Shown here one piece after another: positions 21,398 through 31,381 of a stretch of 64,000 nucleotides of DNA (position 1 is the stretch's first letter; each line of letters starts with the position of its first letter). Where the stretch lies: the NCBI RefSeq assembly GCF_002087295.1, contig NZ_MWVI01000029.1, positions 1-64,000 of the forward strand, given 5' to 3'. The notes beneath the pieces were generated by a model, which was not told the origin of the DNA, ran no database searches, and saw only the letters and a program-made list of their open reading frames with translations. Origin of the DNA: Vreelandella lionensis. GTDB taxonomy: Bacteria > Pseudomonadota > Gammaproteobacteria > Pseudomonadales > Halomonadaceae. The translations under genes and the position numbers were made by a program.

Positions 21398-23399
21398 ACC
21401 GTGGCCTCCTGTGACGGAGATTGATCAATACGTGAAGATGCCGGTTGGCGCGCAGCTGCGCCGCGGTAGCGCTTATCCGCTACCCCAAGATGCCGCCGAA
21501 GGCCATGAGCAGGCCGCCTAACCACAGCCAGCGCACAAACGGCTTGTACTGGACGCGCATGGCATAGCTGCCGTCGCCCAGGTCTTCACCCATGGCCACG
21601 TAGAGGTCGCGGAACAGGCCGGGGCGCAGCGCCACCTGGGTCATGGGCATGCCGGTGGCGAGATAGAGGCGCTTCTCAGGGCGCATCGAAAAGCTGCGCC
21701 CTTCTTCCCCGCGCTGTAACTGAATAATCGAGGTATCAGCAAGGAAGTTCGGGCCGCGTCGGTTGGGGAGTTCCGTCATAGTGAACTGGTAGCCCGCCAC
21801 TTCCACGGTGGAGCCGGGCGACATGCGTACGTTACGTTCGATGTTGTAGTTCGAAACGACGGCAACGCCCACGATGGTCACCGCAATGCCCACGTGGCCC
21901 AGCACCATTCCCCAGTAAGAGAGCGAGAGCTTGCGCAGCCCGGCGACAAACGAGCTGGCATGGCGGGTCTTATCAAACAGGGCGCGCGCCATCGGCCAGA
22001 CGATCCACAGCGCAGAAATAATGCCCAGCGACACCCACAGGTTCCACTCGCCGCCGTAGATCAACGGCATGGCCACACCCAGCACGATGGCAGCTGCCGC
22101 CGCGAGACCTAGCTTCCGCCACAGCTCACGACCACTCATGCTTTTCCAACGCGCCACCGGCCCCAAGCCCATGAAGACACACATCACCACGGTGAGCGGC
22201 ACAAAGAGCGCATTGAAGTAAGGCGGGCCTACGCTGATTTTACCCAACCCCAAAGAGTCCAGAATCAGCGGGTACACCGTGCCCAAGAGCACCGTGACGG
22301 TCATAATGACCAAAATGATGTTGTTGATCAGCAGCAGCGAATCCCGCGAGAGCCAGTTAAAACCGACCTTATGGCTCACCCGCGGCGCGCGCAGGGCAAA
22401 CACCAGCAGTGATAGCGTGACGGTAATCGCCAGCAGCATCAAAATGAAGAAGCCACGGGAGGGGTCGTTGGCAAAGGCATGGACCGAGGTCAGTACGCCC
22501 GAGCGCACCAAGAAGGTGCCCATCAGCGACAGCGAGAACGTCGAGATCGCCAGCAGCACCGTCCAGCTCTTGAACGAGCCACGTTTTTCGGTCACCGCCA
22601 GCGAGTGAACAAGCGCCGTGCCCGTTAGCCAGGGCAGCAGCGAGGCGTTCTCTACCGGATCCCAGAACCACCAGCCGCCCCAACCAAGCTCGTAGTAGGC
22701 CCACCAGCTGCCGAGTGCGATCCCCACGGTGAGAAACGCCCAGGCCACGTTGGTCCAGGGGCGAGCCCAACGGGTCCAGGCGGCGTCCAAGCGCCCGCCC
22801 AGCAGAGCGGCAATCGCGAAAGCAAACACCACCGAAAAGCCCACATAACCCATGTAGAGCATCGGCGGGTGAACCACCAAGCCAAAATCCTGCAGCAGTG
22901 GGTTCAGGTCCGCGCCATCCTGCGGCATGTTGGGTAGCAGGCGTTCAAAGGGGTTGGAGGTCACGAGAATGAAGAGCAGAAAGCCCACACACACCATGCC
23001 CATCACGCCCTGCACCCTGGCCACCATGTCGCGGGGCAAGTCGCCCGAGAAGACCGACGCCGCATAACCCCAGCCCGCTAGCATCAGGCTCCACAGCAGC
23101 ACCGAGCCTTCATGGTTACCCCACACCGCGCTGAACTTGTAGTACCAGGGCAGCAACGAGTTGGAGTTATTAGCCACGTTGGCGACACTGAAATCATCCA
23201 GCATATAGCTGGCGGTTAAACAGAGGTAGGCAATGGCGACGAACAGGAATTGACCGGTAGCCATGGGACGGCCATAGGCCATCCATAGCGGGCGACGGGT
23301 CGCTGCCCCAGCAAGCGGCATCACTGCCTGCACCACCGCCATTAATAGCGCGATGACCATTGCAAAGTGGCCAATTTCAGGAATGATCTTAATTAACAT
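21394..23399 (-). CDS. ccmF: Haem lyase subunit CcmF, frame break near the C-terminus
   Basis: Large multi-pass membrane haem lyase that attaches haem to apocytochrome c. The haem-handling WWD domain reads GWGGWWFWDPVENASLLPWL (about residues 230-250). The apparent stop at 21480 cuts the protein after MAFGGILG. One missing G in the G run near 21484 restores VADKRYRGAAARQPASS and a stop at 21394 that overlaps the ccmG start as ATGA, the usual coupling. The full length is about 668 residues. Confidence 0.92.
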
Positions 23400-23449
23400 G
23401 GGCGCTCCGAATTAGCATCAGGCCTTATCGCGTTGCCTGCGTTCAGCCA

Positions 23450-23960
23450 TTAATTGCCGCTTCCTTCTGGGGAGCCTTCCTGCTCTAGGCGCTTGCCCAC
23501 TTCGGCGGCTTTCGCTTGAAAGTCGGCCGGGGAGTAGCCTGCTTCTTCCAGTGCCTGGGCCACTTCAGGCGGCATGTAGTTTTCATCGTGGCGCGCCAGT
23601 ACTTTATCGGCGTAGAGGCGGCCATCGGCCTGAAGCTCGCCAACCACCACCACGCCCTGCCCTTCACGGAACAGGTCCGGCAGAATACCGCTGTAGTAGA
23701 CCTCTCGATCATCCACGTAGTCAGTTACCACGAACTCCACATCCAGGCTTTCCGGGTCGCGGGACACAGAGCCCTCTTTGACCATGCCACCCGCGCGAAT
23801 TTGGCGCTCCATAGGGGCATCGCCTTGGGCAATTTGTACCGGGCTGGAAAAACAGATTGATATTGGCGCGCAGCGCATACAGGGTGAGCCCCACCGCAAT
23901 GGCGGTGAGCGACAATAGCCCTAAGATAACAAACAGCTTCTGTTTACGTTTAGGCGTCAT
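23450..23960 (-). CDS. ccmE: Haem chaperone CcmE, one frame break
   Basis: Periplasmic membrane-anchored haem chaperone that carries haem from CcmC to CcmF. The start [20 protein letters not shown] gives the basic N-terminus and anchor. The OB-fold contains [12 protein letters not shown] and FVVTDYVDD, and the haem-binding His lies in [13 protein letters not shown]. One extra base in a GG pair near 23845 shifts the frame at [13 protein letters not shown]. Restored length is about 170 residues. Confidence 0.92.
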
Positions 23961-24204
23961 GGTGAACGTCCTTCTGAGCAGAGTTAACTGGCTCTTGCAG
24001 GGGCTGCGCGTGCGATGGCTGAGCGTTGCGCTGGGCATTTTCACGACGCGCCCGGCGCTTTACCACGTTGAGTAGCTGGCGGCGTTCCTGACGTGCGTGC
24101 CACACGATCACTAGCATCAACAGCGCAGTGACTCCCCAGGCAGCCCACACGTAAACCGCGTGACCGCCCATGGCAAAAAATTCGTTTAGCGACGAAAAGG
24201 CCAT
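23950..24204 (-). CDS. ccmD: Haem exporter protein CcmD
   Basis: 84 residues: FFAMGGHAVYVWAAWGVTALLMLVIV is the single membrane helix with the family's conserved GG-x-YVW start, followed by a basic tail. It helps release CcmE-haem from CcmABC. The start overlaps the ccmC stop (TAATG) and the end overlaps the ccmE start. Confidence 0.9.
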   Translation of the reverse strand: MAFSSLNEFFAMGGHAVYVWAAWGVTALLMLVIVWHARQERRQLLNVVKRRARRENAQRNAQPSHAQPLQEPVNSAQKDVHHDA

Positions 24205-24942
24205 TAGTTCGTCTCCTCGGCAAGCTCACGCACCCAGCGCTTGTTGGCTTCTCGATGGAGAATTTCGCTGCGCGTGCGCATCAGCGTGAGGGCAATAAAA
24301 AAACTGTAAAAGCCCAATACCATGATGAGCAGCGGTGCCCACATGTCCATGGTCATGGCAGAGCGCCCTGTAATCGTGAAAGTGGCAGGCTGGTGAAGGG
24401 TATAACACCAATCGACAGAGTACTTGATGATGGGGATATTGATGACGCCGACCATGGCCAGCACCGACGCGGCACGAGCCGCTATCGCGGCTGCTAAACG
24501 CACCGCGCAAGGCAATCACACCCAGATAGAGAAACAGCAGAATAAGCATGGAGGTAAGCCGTGCATCCCACATCCACCAGGTTCCCCAGGTGGGCACGCC
24601 CCATACTGCGCCCGAAAAAAGCGCCACGAAGGTCATCGCGGCACCCAGCGGGGCCATCACGGTGGCGGCCATATCCGCCACTTTGATCTTCCAGACCATG
24701 AATACCAGCCCGGAGACCGCCATGGAGACAAAGATGGATTGGGCTAGGAATGCGGCGGGTACGTGGACATAAATGATGCGAAAACTATTGCCCTGTTGAT
24801 AGTCCGCAGGCGCAAAGGCCAACCCCCAGACGGTGCCTACCAGCAGCAGCAGCGTCGCCGCCACCCAAAAAAGTGGCTGCAGCTTGGCGCTAATGGCATA
24901 GAACCACTTGGGTGATCTTAGTTTGTTGATAAAGGCCCACAT
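24204..24942 (-). CDS. ccmC: Haem exporter CcmC, one frame break
   Basis: Six-helix membrane protein that loads haem onto CcmE. The tryptophan-rich motif reads [18 protein letters not shown], with conserved His in [10 protein letters not shown] and YTLHQPATF. The frame changes near 24479 between SSRDSGS and [17 protein letters not shown]. Restored length is about 246 residues. It lies 15 bp downstream of ccmB. Confidence 0.92.
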
Positions 24943-24956
24943 GGTGTTCCCGTCCT

Positions 24957-25691
24957 CTAACCGTTAATGCTGATGCGCAGCGATGCCGCAATGGCCCAGG
25001 GAGCCAGCATCAGCGCCAGCGCTAACAGTGCGCCTAAAATCGCCAGATGCGCGGCAATGCCCTCGCCGAAAATAGCGGCTTGTACGGCACCTGCGCCGAA
25101 AATTAGTACTGGTATATAGAGCGGCAGCACCAGCAGCGAGAGCAGCACACCGCCACGGGCCAGCCCTACTGTTAGCGCCGCTCCGATCGCCCCAATTAAG
25201 CTCAAGCTGGCCGTACCGAGTGCCAACGACAGCGCTAGCACGGCGTAGCTTCCCGCTGGAAGCGACAGCATGATGCCCAGCAGCGGTGCCATCAGTGCCA
25301 GCGGCAGCCCCGTCAGCAACCAATGTACCGCCACTTTTGCCAACCCCAGCGCCGCCAGCGGCTGGGGTGCCAGTAATAGTTGCTCCAGGCTGCCATCGTC
25401 GTAGTCGCTGCGAAACAGGCTATCCAGCGAAAGCAGTGCCGCGAGCAGTGCGGCCACCCAAAAAAGCCCTGGCGCAATGCTTGCCAACAGCTCTGGATCC
25501 GGTGAAATACCGATGGGAAACAGGGTAATCACCAGCGCAAAGAACACCAGCGGATTGAGCACTTCGCCACGACGGCGCAGCATCAGGGTGAGGTCGCGTT
25601 TGAGGGTTGCCTTTATGGCCACCAGCAGACCGCCCTGGGGAGCATGCATAGCCATCTCTGGGGTGCTCAGTTGAGCGTGTGAACGTTGCAA
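24957..25691 (-). CDS. ccmB: Haem exporter permease CcmB
   Basis: 244 residues with six hydrophobic segments. [21 protein letters not shown] is the conserved N-terminal cytoplasmic region, and [13 protein letters not shown] the conserved loop. It forms the ABC module with CcmA that drives release of haem-bound CcmE. The TTG start at 25691 is favoured because AAGGAG lies seven bases before it; ATG codons at 25655 and 25649 are alternatives. Confidence 0.9.
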   Translation of the reverse strand: MQRSHAQLSTPEMAMHAPQGGLLVAIKATLKRDLTLMLRRRGEVLNPLVFFALVITLFPIGISPDPELLASIAPGLFWVAALLAALLSLDSLFRSDYDDGSLEQLLLAPQPLAALGLAKVAVHWLLTGLPLALMAPLLGIMLSLPAGSYAVLALSLALGTASLSLIGAIGAALTVGLARGGVLLSLLVLPLYIPVLIFGAGAVQAAIFGEGIAAHLAILGALLALALMLAPWAIAASLRISING

Positions 25692-25704
25692 CGCTGTCTC
25701 CTTC

Positions 25705-26325
25705 TTACCCCAGCTGAATGCGCCTAAGCACAGGTGACTCGGTCAACGCGTGGTGGGTGGTGACCAGAACGCAGCCGCCAGACTGTGCATGCGCCACCAA
25801 CTGTGCCTCTAGCGCCGCCACCCCTTGGCGATCGATTGCGGTGAAAGGCTCGTCGAGCACCCACAGCGCCCGCGGGGTCAGGGTCAGGCGTGCCAGCGCC
25901 ACGCGCCGCTGCTGCCCGGCTGAAAGCTGGCCGGCAGGCACGTCTTCGAAGCCGGCGAGCCCAACGGCAGCCAACGCTGCCTCACGTGCAGGTTCGCTGC
26001 CCTTTTCCCCGCTAAGCGCCTGATACCAAGCTAGATTCTCCAGCGGTGACAGGCCTGCTTTCACGCCTGGGGCATGACCTAAATAGAGTAAATTTGCGAG
26101 AAAATGTTCACGGGCTTGGCGCATGGGTTCGCCATTCCAGTAAAGCTCGCCACGGTAATCGGTTAATTGCCCGGAGAGTATTTTCAGCAGCGTTGTCTTG
26201 CCGCTGCCGTTGGGGCCTTCAATGCGCACGATCTCACCGCTTTGGATATCGAGATCGAGCCCTTCAAACAGCCAACGGTCGTCACGTTCACAGGCCAATT
26301 GTCGGGCTTGCAGGCACAGGCTCAA
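25705..26325 (-). CDS. ccmA: Haem exporter ATPase CcmA
   Basis: ABC ATPase of about 206 residues. Walker A GPNGSGKTTLLKIL, signature QLSAGQQRRVALARL, Walker B LWVLDEPFTAID, and the H-loop in VTTHH. A TTG start at 26325 with GGAG six bases upstream fits the family length; longer frames reach 26391 but add unrelated residues. First gene of the nine-gene ccm operon. Confidence 0.92.
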   Translation of the reverse strand: MSLCLQARQLACERDDRWLFEGLDLDIQSGEIVRIEGPNGSGKTTLLKILSGQLTDYRGELYWNGEPMRQAREHFLANLLYLGHAPGVKAGLSPLENLAWYQALSGEKGSEPAREAALAAVGLAGFEDVPAGQLSAGQQRRVALARLTLTPRALWVLDEPFTAIDRQGVAALEAQLVAHAQSGGCVLVTTHHALTESPVLRRIQLG

Positions 26326-26478
26326 AAGACACTCCAGGCACGTTGATTTTGGGTCGAACTCTACACGGAAAGGCCCTTTCTCGCCAGTCACGCTCTGCGG
26401 TCTTGGGTCGCAGCGTGATCCAGCTCAATGCTTGCTTAAGAAACACGCTGCAAAGACAAGCGAAAGACAGCACTAGCA

Positions 26479-26526
26479 CTGTATGCAAAAACAGGTTTAT
26501 ACTGTAACCACTGTATGAATAGACAC
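26479..26526 (+). promoter_or_regulatory. Two LexA (SOS) boxes overlapping a promoter
   Basis: CTGT-N8-ACAG at 26479-26494 is a full match to the gammaproteobacterial LexA core. A second site CTGT-N8-ACAC at 26511-26526 has one mismatch. A TATACT -10-like hexamer lies between them at 26498-26503. Both precede the S24-like gene at 26598, which is therefore likely DNA-damage inducible. ccmA is divergent. Confidence 0.7.
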
Positions 26527-26597
26527 CATAGAATAAAACTACAGCTATCGACTCAATCAAACGCCTTGGCAACGGGCGCTGCATGGGAGAACACCCT

Positions 26598-27044
26598 ATG
26601 ACGATTTGCCTATCCCCTCAGGTAACGTCTCACGTACCTTCTTACGTACCCTCTCAGACGCTGTCTCAACCGATAACGCAACCTCCAGCACGGCAACGCT
26701 CAGCTTCCCAGCACACCCGCCAGGCATGCATGTCTCACACTATTACCCGACGCAACACCTATGCACTGCGCATACGCGGCGACCGCATGCGTGACTGCAC
26801 TCTCTTCGAGGGTGACGTTATTATCATTCATCGCCCACCAGCCGACGCTCATCAAGAAACTGCCGTAGCAACGATTAACCAGCGGGAAGTGGCGCTGAAG
26901 CAGCTCTCTATCAGCCGTTTAGGCATTCATTTATGGCCCGAAGATGCAGCGATGCCCGAAGTCTTCCTGCATAATTGTGATATCCAGGTGCTGGGCATGG
27001 TGATGGGTGTGGCCCACCACGCAACGGAAACCCGGCACCATTAA
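26598..27044 (+). CDS. S24 / UmuD-like peptidase-domain protein with replaced catalytic serine
   Basis: About 148 residues. The C-terminal half is a LexA/UmuD-type S24 domain: YALRIRGDRMRDCTLFEGDV followed by VIIIH and TINQREVALKQLS, which contains the general-base Lys. The nucleophile should be Ser in GDSM; here the codon is CGC (Arg) instead of AGC. The N-terminal 50 residues are Gln/Ser/Thr-rich with no helix-turn-helix, so it is not a LexA repressor. No umuC follows. GGGAG eight bases before ATG 26598 supports this start over 26583. It is either an inactive homologue or has one base error. Confidence 0.75.
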   Translation: MTICLSPQVTSHVPSYVPSQTLSQPITQPPARQRSASQHTRQACMSHTITRRNTYALRIRGDRMRDCTLFEGDVIIIHRPPADAHQETAVATINQREVALKQLSISRLGIHLWPEDAAMPEVFLHNCDIQVLGMVMGVAHHATETRHH

Positions 27045-27069
27045 CGTTATCCACCCTGCCGGGAGTACT

Positions 27070-27689
27070 ATTTCCGCTATCGAGTCCCTGATTTAGCCCC
27101 TGAGACATGGCACACCGCCGAGATTGACGTTGAAAAGAGTCAGTTCTTGGCCTGGGTGTGCCACGCTCCTACCACCGACGCCTTCGACGCGCTGCTTCAA
27201 GCGGCCAAAGCTGCTCACCCGAATGCCAGCCATCACTGCACTGCGTTTATCGCCGGACCTCCTGGAGAGCAAACGCATATTGGCTTTTCCGACGACGGCG
27301 AGCCCGGCGGAACCGCAGGCCGTCCGATGTTCCAGGCGTTGCAGGGCAGCCAGATTGGCGAAATTGGTTGCGTGGTGATTCGCTACTTTGGCGGCACCAA
27401 GTTAGGTACCGGAGGTTTGGCACGCGCTTATGCGCAGGCGGTCAATGCCGGGCTGGAAACGCTGCCCACCCAGGAAGTCGTCGAGCGGGATAGCTATTTA
27501 TTAAAGGTCAGCTTCGCCCACGAAGCGCAAGCCCGCGCTTGGTGCGACGAGCAGGCACTGCCCGTGCAACAGGCGGCTTACGATGGCGATGGCGTGAGCT
27601 TAACCATTGGCTGGCCACGCGATGTCGAGCTGGATTTCCGCGGTCTGGAAAACCGCCTTAAAACAGCCATTGAGCTACAGCGAACATAA
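27070..27689 (+). CDS. yigZ: YigZ / IMPACT family protein, start region damaged
   Basis: UPF0029 domain with HHCTAFIAGPPGEQTHIGFSDDGEPGGTAGRPM and VVIRYFGGTKLGTGGLARAY, then a ferredoxin-like DUF1949 C-terminal domain. The frame is open upstream through YRVPDLAPETWHTAEIDVEK, but no ATG, GTG or TTG exists in that frame after the previous stop. GGGAG at 27061-27065 is correctly placed before an ATT at 27070; ATG TCC GCC TAT would be expected, so one substitution plus one lost base near 27077 explain it. The family is linked to translation regulation; exact role unknown. Confidence 0.88.
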
Positions 27690-27692
27690 AAA

Positions 27693-27731
27693 AACGCGGC
27701 TTGCACGGGCGCTTGCTCGGTAGGCCGCGTT
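27693..27731 (-). terminator. Terminator after oadB
   Basis: 8-bp stem (27693-27700 with 27724-27731), followed on the minus strand by a run of seven T. It ends the oadGAB transcript between the convergent yigZ and oadB. Confidence 0.7.
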
Positions 27732-27764
27732 CTATAACGGCAGACGTGCTGTCTAACTAGCCGC

Positions 27765-29089
27765 TTAGCCCAGGTACTTGATCATTACCCCGGCAGCCAC
27801 CGCCGAACCAATGACCCCAGCAACGTTCGGCCCCATGGCGTGCATCAGCAGGAAGTTATGCGGGTTCGCTTCCAGACCTACCCTTATCCGCCACACGCGC
27901 CGCCATCGGCACGGCAGACACACCCGCCGCGCCAATCAGCGGGTTGATGGGCATTTTGCTGACTAGGTTCATCAGCTTGGCCATCAATACGCCAGCGGCG
28001 GTGCCGATGCCGAAGGCTACGATCCCCAGTCCCAGAATACCCAGGGTTTCAAACGCCAGGAAGCTATCGGCCATCCGTTTCGAGCCCACAGAGAGCCCGA
28101 GGATGATCGTCACGATATTGATCAGCGCGTTTTGCGCGGTATCGGAAAGGCGCTCGACCACACCGCACTCGCGCATCAGGTTACCAAAGCAGAACATGCC
28201 TAGCAGAGGTGCCGCGTCCGGTAGAAACAGCGCCACGGCGATCAATAGCATCAGCGGGAAAACCACTTTTTCGAGCTTGGAGACCGGACGCAGCTGCGTC
28301 ATGGTGATCTTGCGCTCTTTTTCGGTGGTCAGCAGACGCATAATTGGCGGCTGGATCAGCGGCACCAGCGCCATATAGGCATAGGCGGCCACGGCAATCG
28401 CCCCCAGCAGTCCCGGCGCGAGTACGCTGGACACATAGATAGAGGTCGGGCCATCCGCCCCGCCGATAATACCAATCGCCGCGGACTGGTTGAGCGAGAA
28501 GTCCATAATGCCCATGGACGTGAGCAGCACGGCGCCGAACAGCGTAGCGAAAATGCCGAACTGTGCCGCCGCGCCCAGGAACAGCGTGCGCGGGTTGGCC
28601 AGCAGCGGGCCGAAATCGGTCATTGCCCCAACGCCCATAAAGATCAGCAACGGTGCAATGCCTGAGCCAATGGCGACTTTATAGAAGTTGTAGAGCATGC
28701 CATCGCTGTAGCCGACACTCACCGCGATATCTTTCGCGGCTCGCAGTTGGTCCGGCGCAGCCGAATCATGGGCAATCGCTTTCAGCGTCTCGCGCCAACC
28801 CTCTACCCCAGTCAGCGGGTCAAGGGTAGCGCCCAACGCTGCAGCCATTTGCTGCAGCACGGGCGGGCTTGGCGACTTCAATCGCTTGATCCAGCGCTGA
28901 AATCGCCAAGCCTGCCTCAGGAATATTGGCAAGAATACCGCCAAACCCGATTGGCACCAGCAGCAGGGGCTCAAACTTCTTGTAGATCGCCAGGTAGAGC
29001 AACCCAAGCCCTACCAGGATCATAACCGCTTGGCCCAGCTCCAGGTTATAGAGCCCGGAGCCTTCCCATAAGGTGATTAATTTATCCAT
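27765..29089 (-). CDS. oadB: Oxaloacetate decarboxylase beta subunit OadB (Na+ pump), two frame breaks
   Basis: Membrane subunit that decarboxylates carboxybiotin and exports Na+. Starts [16 protein letters not shown]. Conserved regions: [16 protein letters not shown], the Na+-site segment [16 protein letters not shown], and [21 protein letters not shown]. Breaks are at C-run positions near 28866 and 27882; in the correct frame the end reads [21 protein letters not shown] ... IKYLG with stop at 27765. About 441 residues, family length. It lies 13 bp after oadA. Confidence 0.93.
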
Positions 29090-29102
29090 TCCCGAGTTGC
29101 CC

Positions 29103-30904
29103 TTAAAGCTCAATCAGTGCATCGCCAACGGCGACGCTATCGCCTTCGCTGACATTGACTTTCGATACCGTACCGGCACTGCTGGCACGCACTTCGGTTT
29201 CCATCTTCATGGCTTCCAGAATGATGACGACATCGCCTTCGGCCACTTGGTCGCCTGGGCGTACATTCACCTTGAAGATGTTACCGGCCAGCGGCGCATC
29301 GATGCTTTCACCGCTGGGCGCTGGGGCGGCGGCCTCAGGCTGTGCGGCGGGCTGCTCCTGAATATCGCCAATCTCGCCACCTTCCGACACCTCGACCACG
29401 TAAGCCTTGCCGTTGAGCTTCACGGTGTAGGTTTCCGGACCACCGGCAGGCGCAGGTGCTGCTGCGGGAGCCTCTGCCTTAGCTGGGGCGGCTGCCTGAG
29501 GCGCTTCGGGCGCAGGCTCAAAGGCGTCTTTATTGTCGCGGTTTTTGAGGAATTTCAGGCCAATCTGCGGGAACAGCGCATAGGTCAGCACGTCATCCAC
29601 TTCCCGCTCGCCCTCGGCAAGGCGAATGCTATCGGCGCTGGCTTTCTCTTTCAGCTCGGCCGCGAGCTTGTCCATTTCTGGAGAGAGGTTATCTGCCGGG
29701 CGGCAAGTAATCGGCTCGCCGCCTTCCAGTACACGCTTTTGCAATTCGGCATTGAAGGGTGCCGGGGCAGAGCCGTATTCGCCCTTCAGCAGCGCCTGCA
29801 CTTCTTTAGAGATCGACTTGTAGCGCTCGCCCATCATGACGTTCATGACCGCCTGAGTGCCCACAATCTGTGAGGTGGGCGTCACCAACGGAATAAAGCC
29901 GAGGTCTTCGCGTACGCGGGGGATTTCGCTCAGCACGTCATCCAGCTTGTCGCCAGCGCCCTGCTCTTTTAGCTGGCTCTCCATATTGGTGAGCATACCG
30001 CCTGGCACCTGAGCCACCAGAATGCGCGAATCAATGCCCCGCAGCGAGCCTTCAAAGGCGGCGTACTTTTTGCGCACTTCGCGGAAGTAGCCGGCGATAT
30101 CTTCCAGCAACTCCAGGTCTAGCCCAGTGTCGCAGTCAGTGTCCTTGAGCATGGCAACCACGGATTCAGTCGGGCTATGGCCATAGGTCATCGACATGGA
30201 GGAGATCGCCGTATCGACGTTATCAATCCCGGCTTCGACCGCTTTCAGGATGGTCGACGTGGATAAGCCGGTCGTCGCATGGCAGTGCAAATGCACTGGA
30301 ATGGAGAGCTCTTTTTTCAGCCGTGAGACCAAATCGTAAGCGGTATACGGCGTGAGTAGCCCCGCCATATCCTTGATAGCCAGAGAATCTGCGCCCATTG
30401 CAGCAATGGTTTTGGCAAGATCTACCCAGCTATCCAGGGTATGTACCGGGCTCACCGTGTAGGAAATGGTGCCCTGCGCATGGCCGCCGACTTGGCGAAC
30501 CGCTTTGATGGCGCGTTCCAGGTTGCGCGGGTCGTTCATGGCATCAAACACGCGGAACACGTCAACGCCGTTGGTTTTAGCGCGCTCGACGAATTTATCA
30601 ACTACGTCATCGGCGTAGTGGCGGTAACCCAGCAGGGTTTGGCCGCGCAGCAGCATTGCCTGAGGTGTGTTCGGCATCGCCTCTTTAAGGGCCGAATACG
30701 CTCCCACGGGTCCTCTCCTAAATAACGGATACCCGCATCGAAAGTGGCACCGCCCCAGGTTTCCAGAGACCAGTAGCCGACTTTATCCAGCTTTTCGGCG
30801 ATGGGCAGCATGTCATCCAAGCGCAGGCGCGTAGCAAACAGCGATTGGTGCGCATCGCGCAGGACAACATCAGTGATTCCCAGAGGACGTTTTGTTTCAT
30901 TCAT
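29103..30904 (-). CDS. oadA: Oxaloacetate decarboxylase alpha subunit OadA, one frame break
   Basis: Biotin-dependent carboxyltransferase subunit. The N-terminal TIM-barrel has [19 protein letters not shown], the Zn-binding [11 protein letters not shown] region and the [11 protein letters not shown] motif. Then a PycB-type domain, an Ala/Pro linker and a C-terminal biotinyl domain with the biotinylated Lys in EAMKMETEV. The frame changes near 30692 between WERIR and [14 protein letters not shown]. About 600 residues. Together with OadB and OadG it couples oxaloacetate decarboxylation to Na+ export, useful to a halophile. Confidence 0.94.
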
Positions 30905-30996
30905 GGTCGTGGCTCACAGTTTAGCGTTATGGATTTGTAGTAAATTTAACAAAAAAATAGCCATCAGGGCGAAATAGACACACAAAAGCGTGCGTC

Positions 30997-31254
30997 TTAC
31001 GGACGGCGGGACGAGCGGTAACGATGCACTGCAGCACTGATCACCGCGGCAACTTCGTCATTTTGGCCGTTACTGGCGGGTGTTTTGTCACTATTTCGAC
31101 CCGCTGGCGCTGCCACTGGAGCAGGCTGAAAGCGGTCAATCAACTTCGACATCAGCGTAACGCTAATGACCAAAATAGTAAGAAAAACAAAAACAAAGCC
31201 CATACCAAGGCCCATTAGAGCGTGCCCCTCTTGGAGTAACGCCGACCCCTGCAT
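30997..31254 (-). CDS. oadG: Oxaloacetate decarboxylase gamma subunit OadG
   Basis: 85 residues with one N-terminal membrane helix (MGLGMGFVFVFLTILVISVTLM), a Pro/Ala hinge and a C-terminal VAAVISAAVHRYR segment, typical of OadG, which assembles the complex and binds Zn2+. First gene of oadGAB. Confidence 0.9.
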   Translation of the reverse strand: MQGSALLQEGHALMGLGMGFVFVFLTILVISVTLMSKLIDRFQPAPVAAPAGRNSDKTPASNGQNDEVAAVISAAVHRYRSSRRP

Positions 31255-31381
31255 AGCGTGCTCTCCTTGTTTTATAGGGTTATTGGCACGCCAAACGCCT
31301 CTAACGGCGCTTGGCGCAATAAGGGTAATACACTAACCTGCCACATTCAGGATAGAATGCAATCGCGCCATAGTGGAAGTC

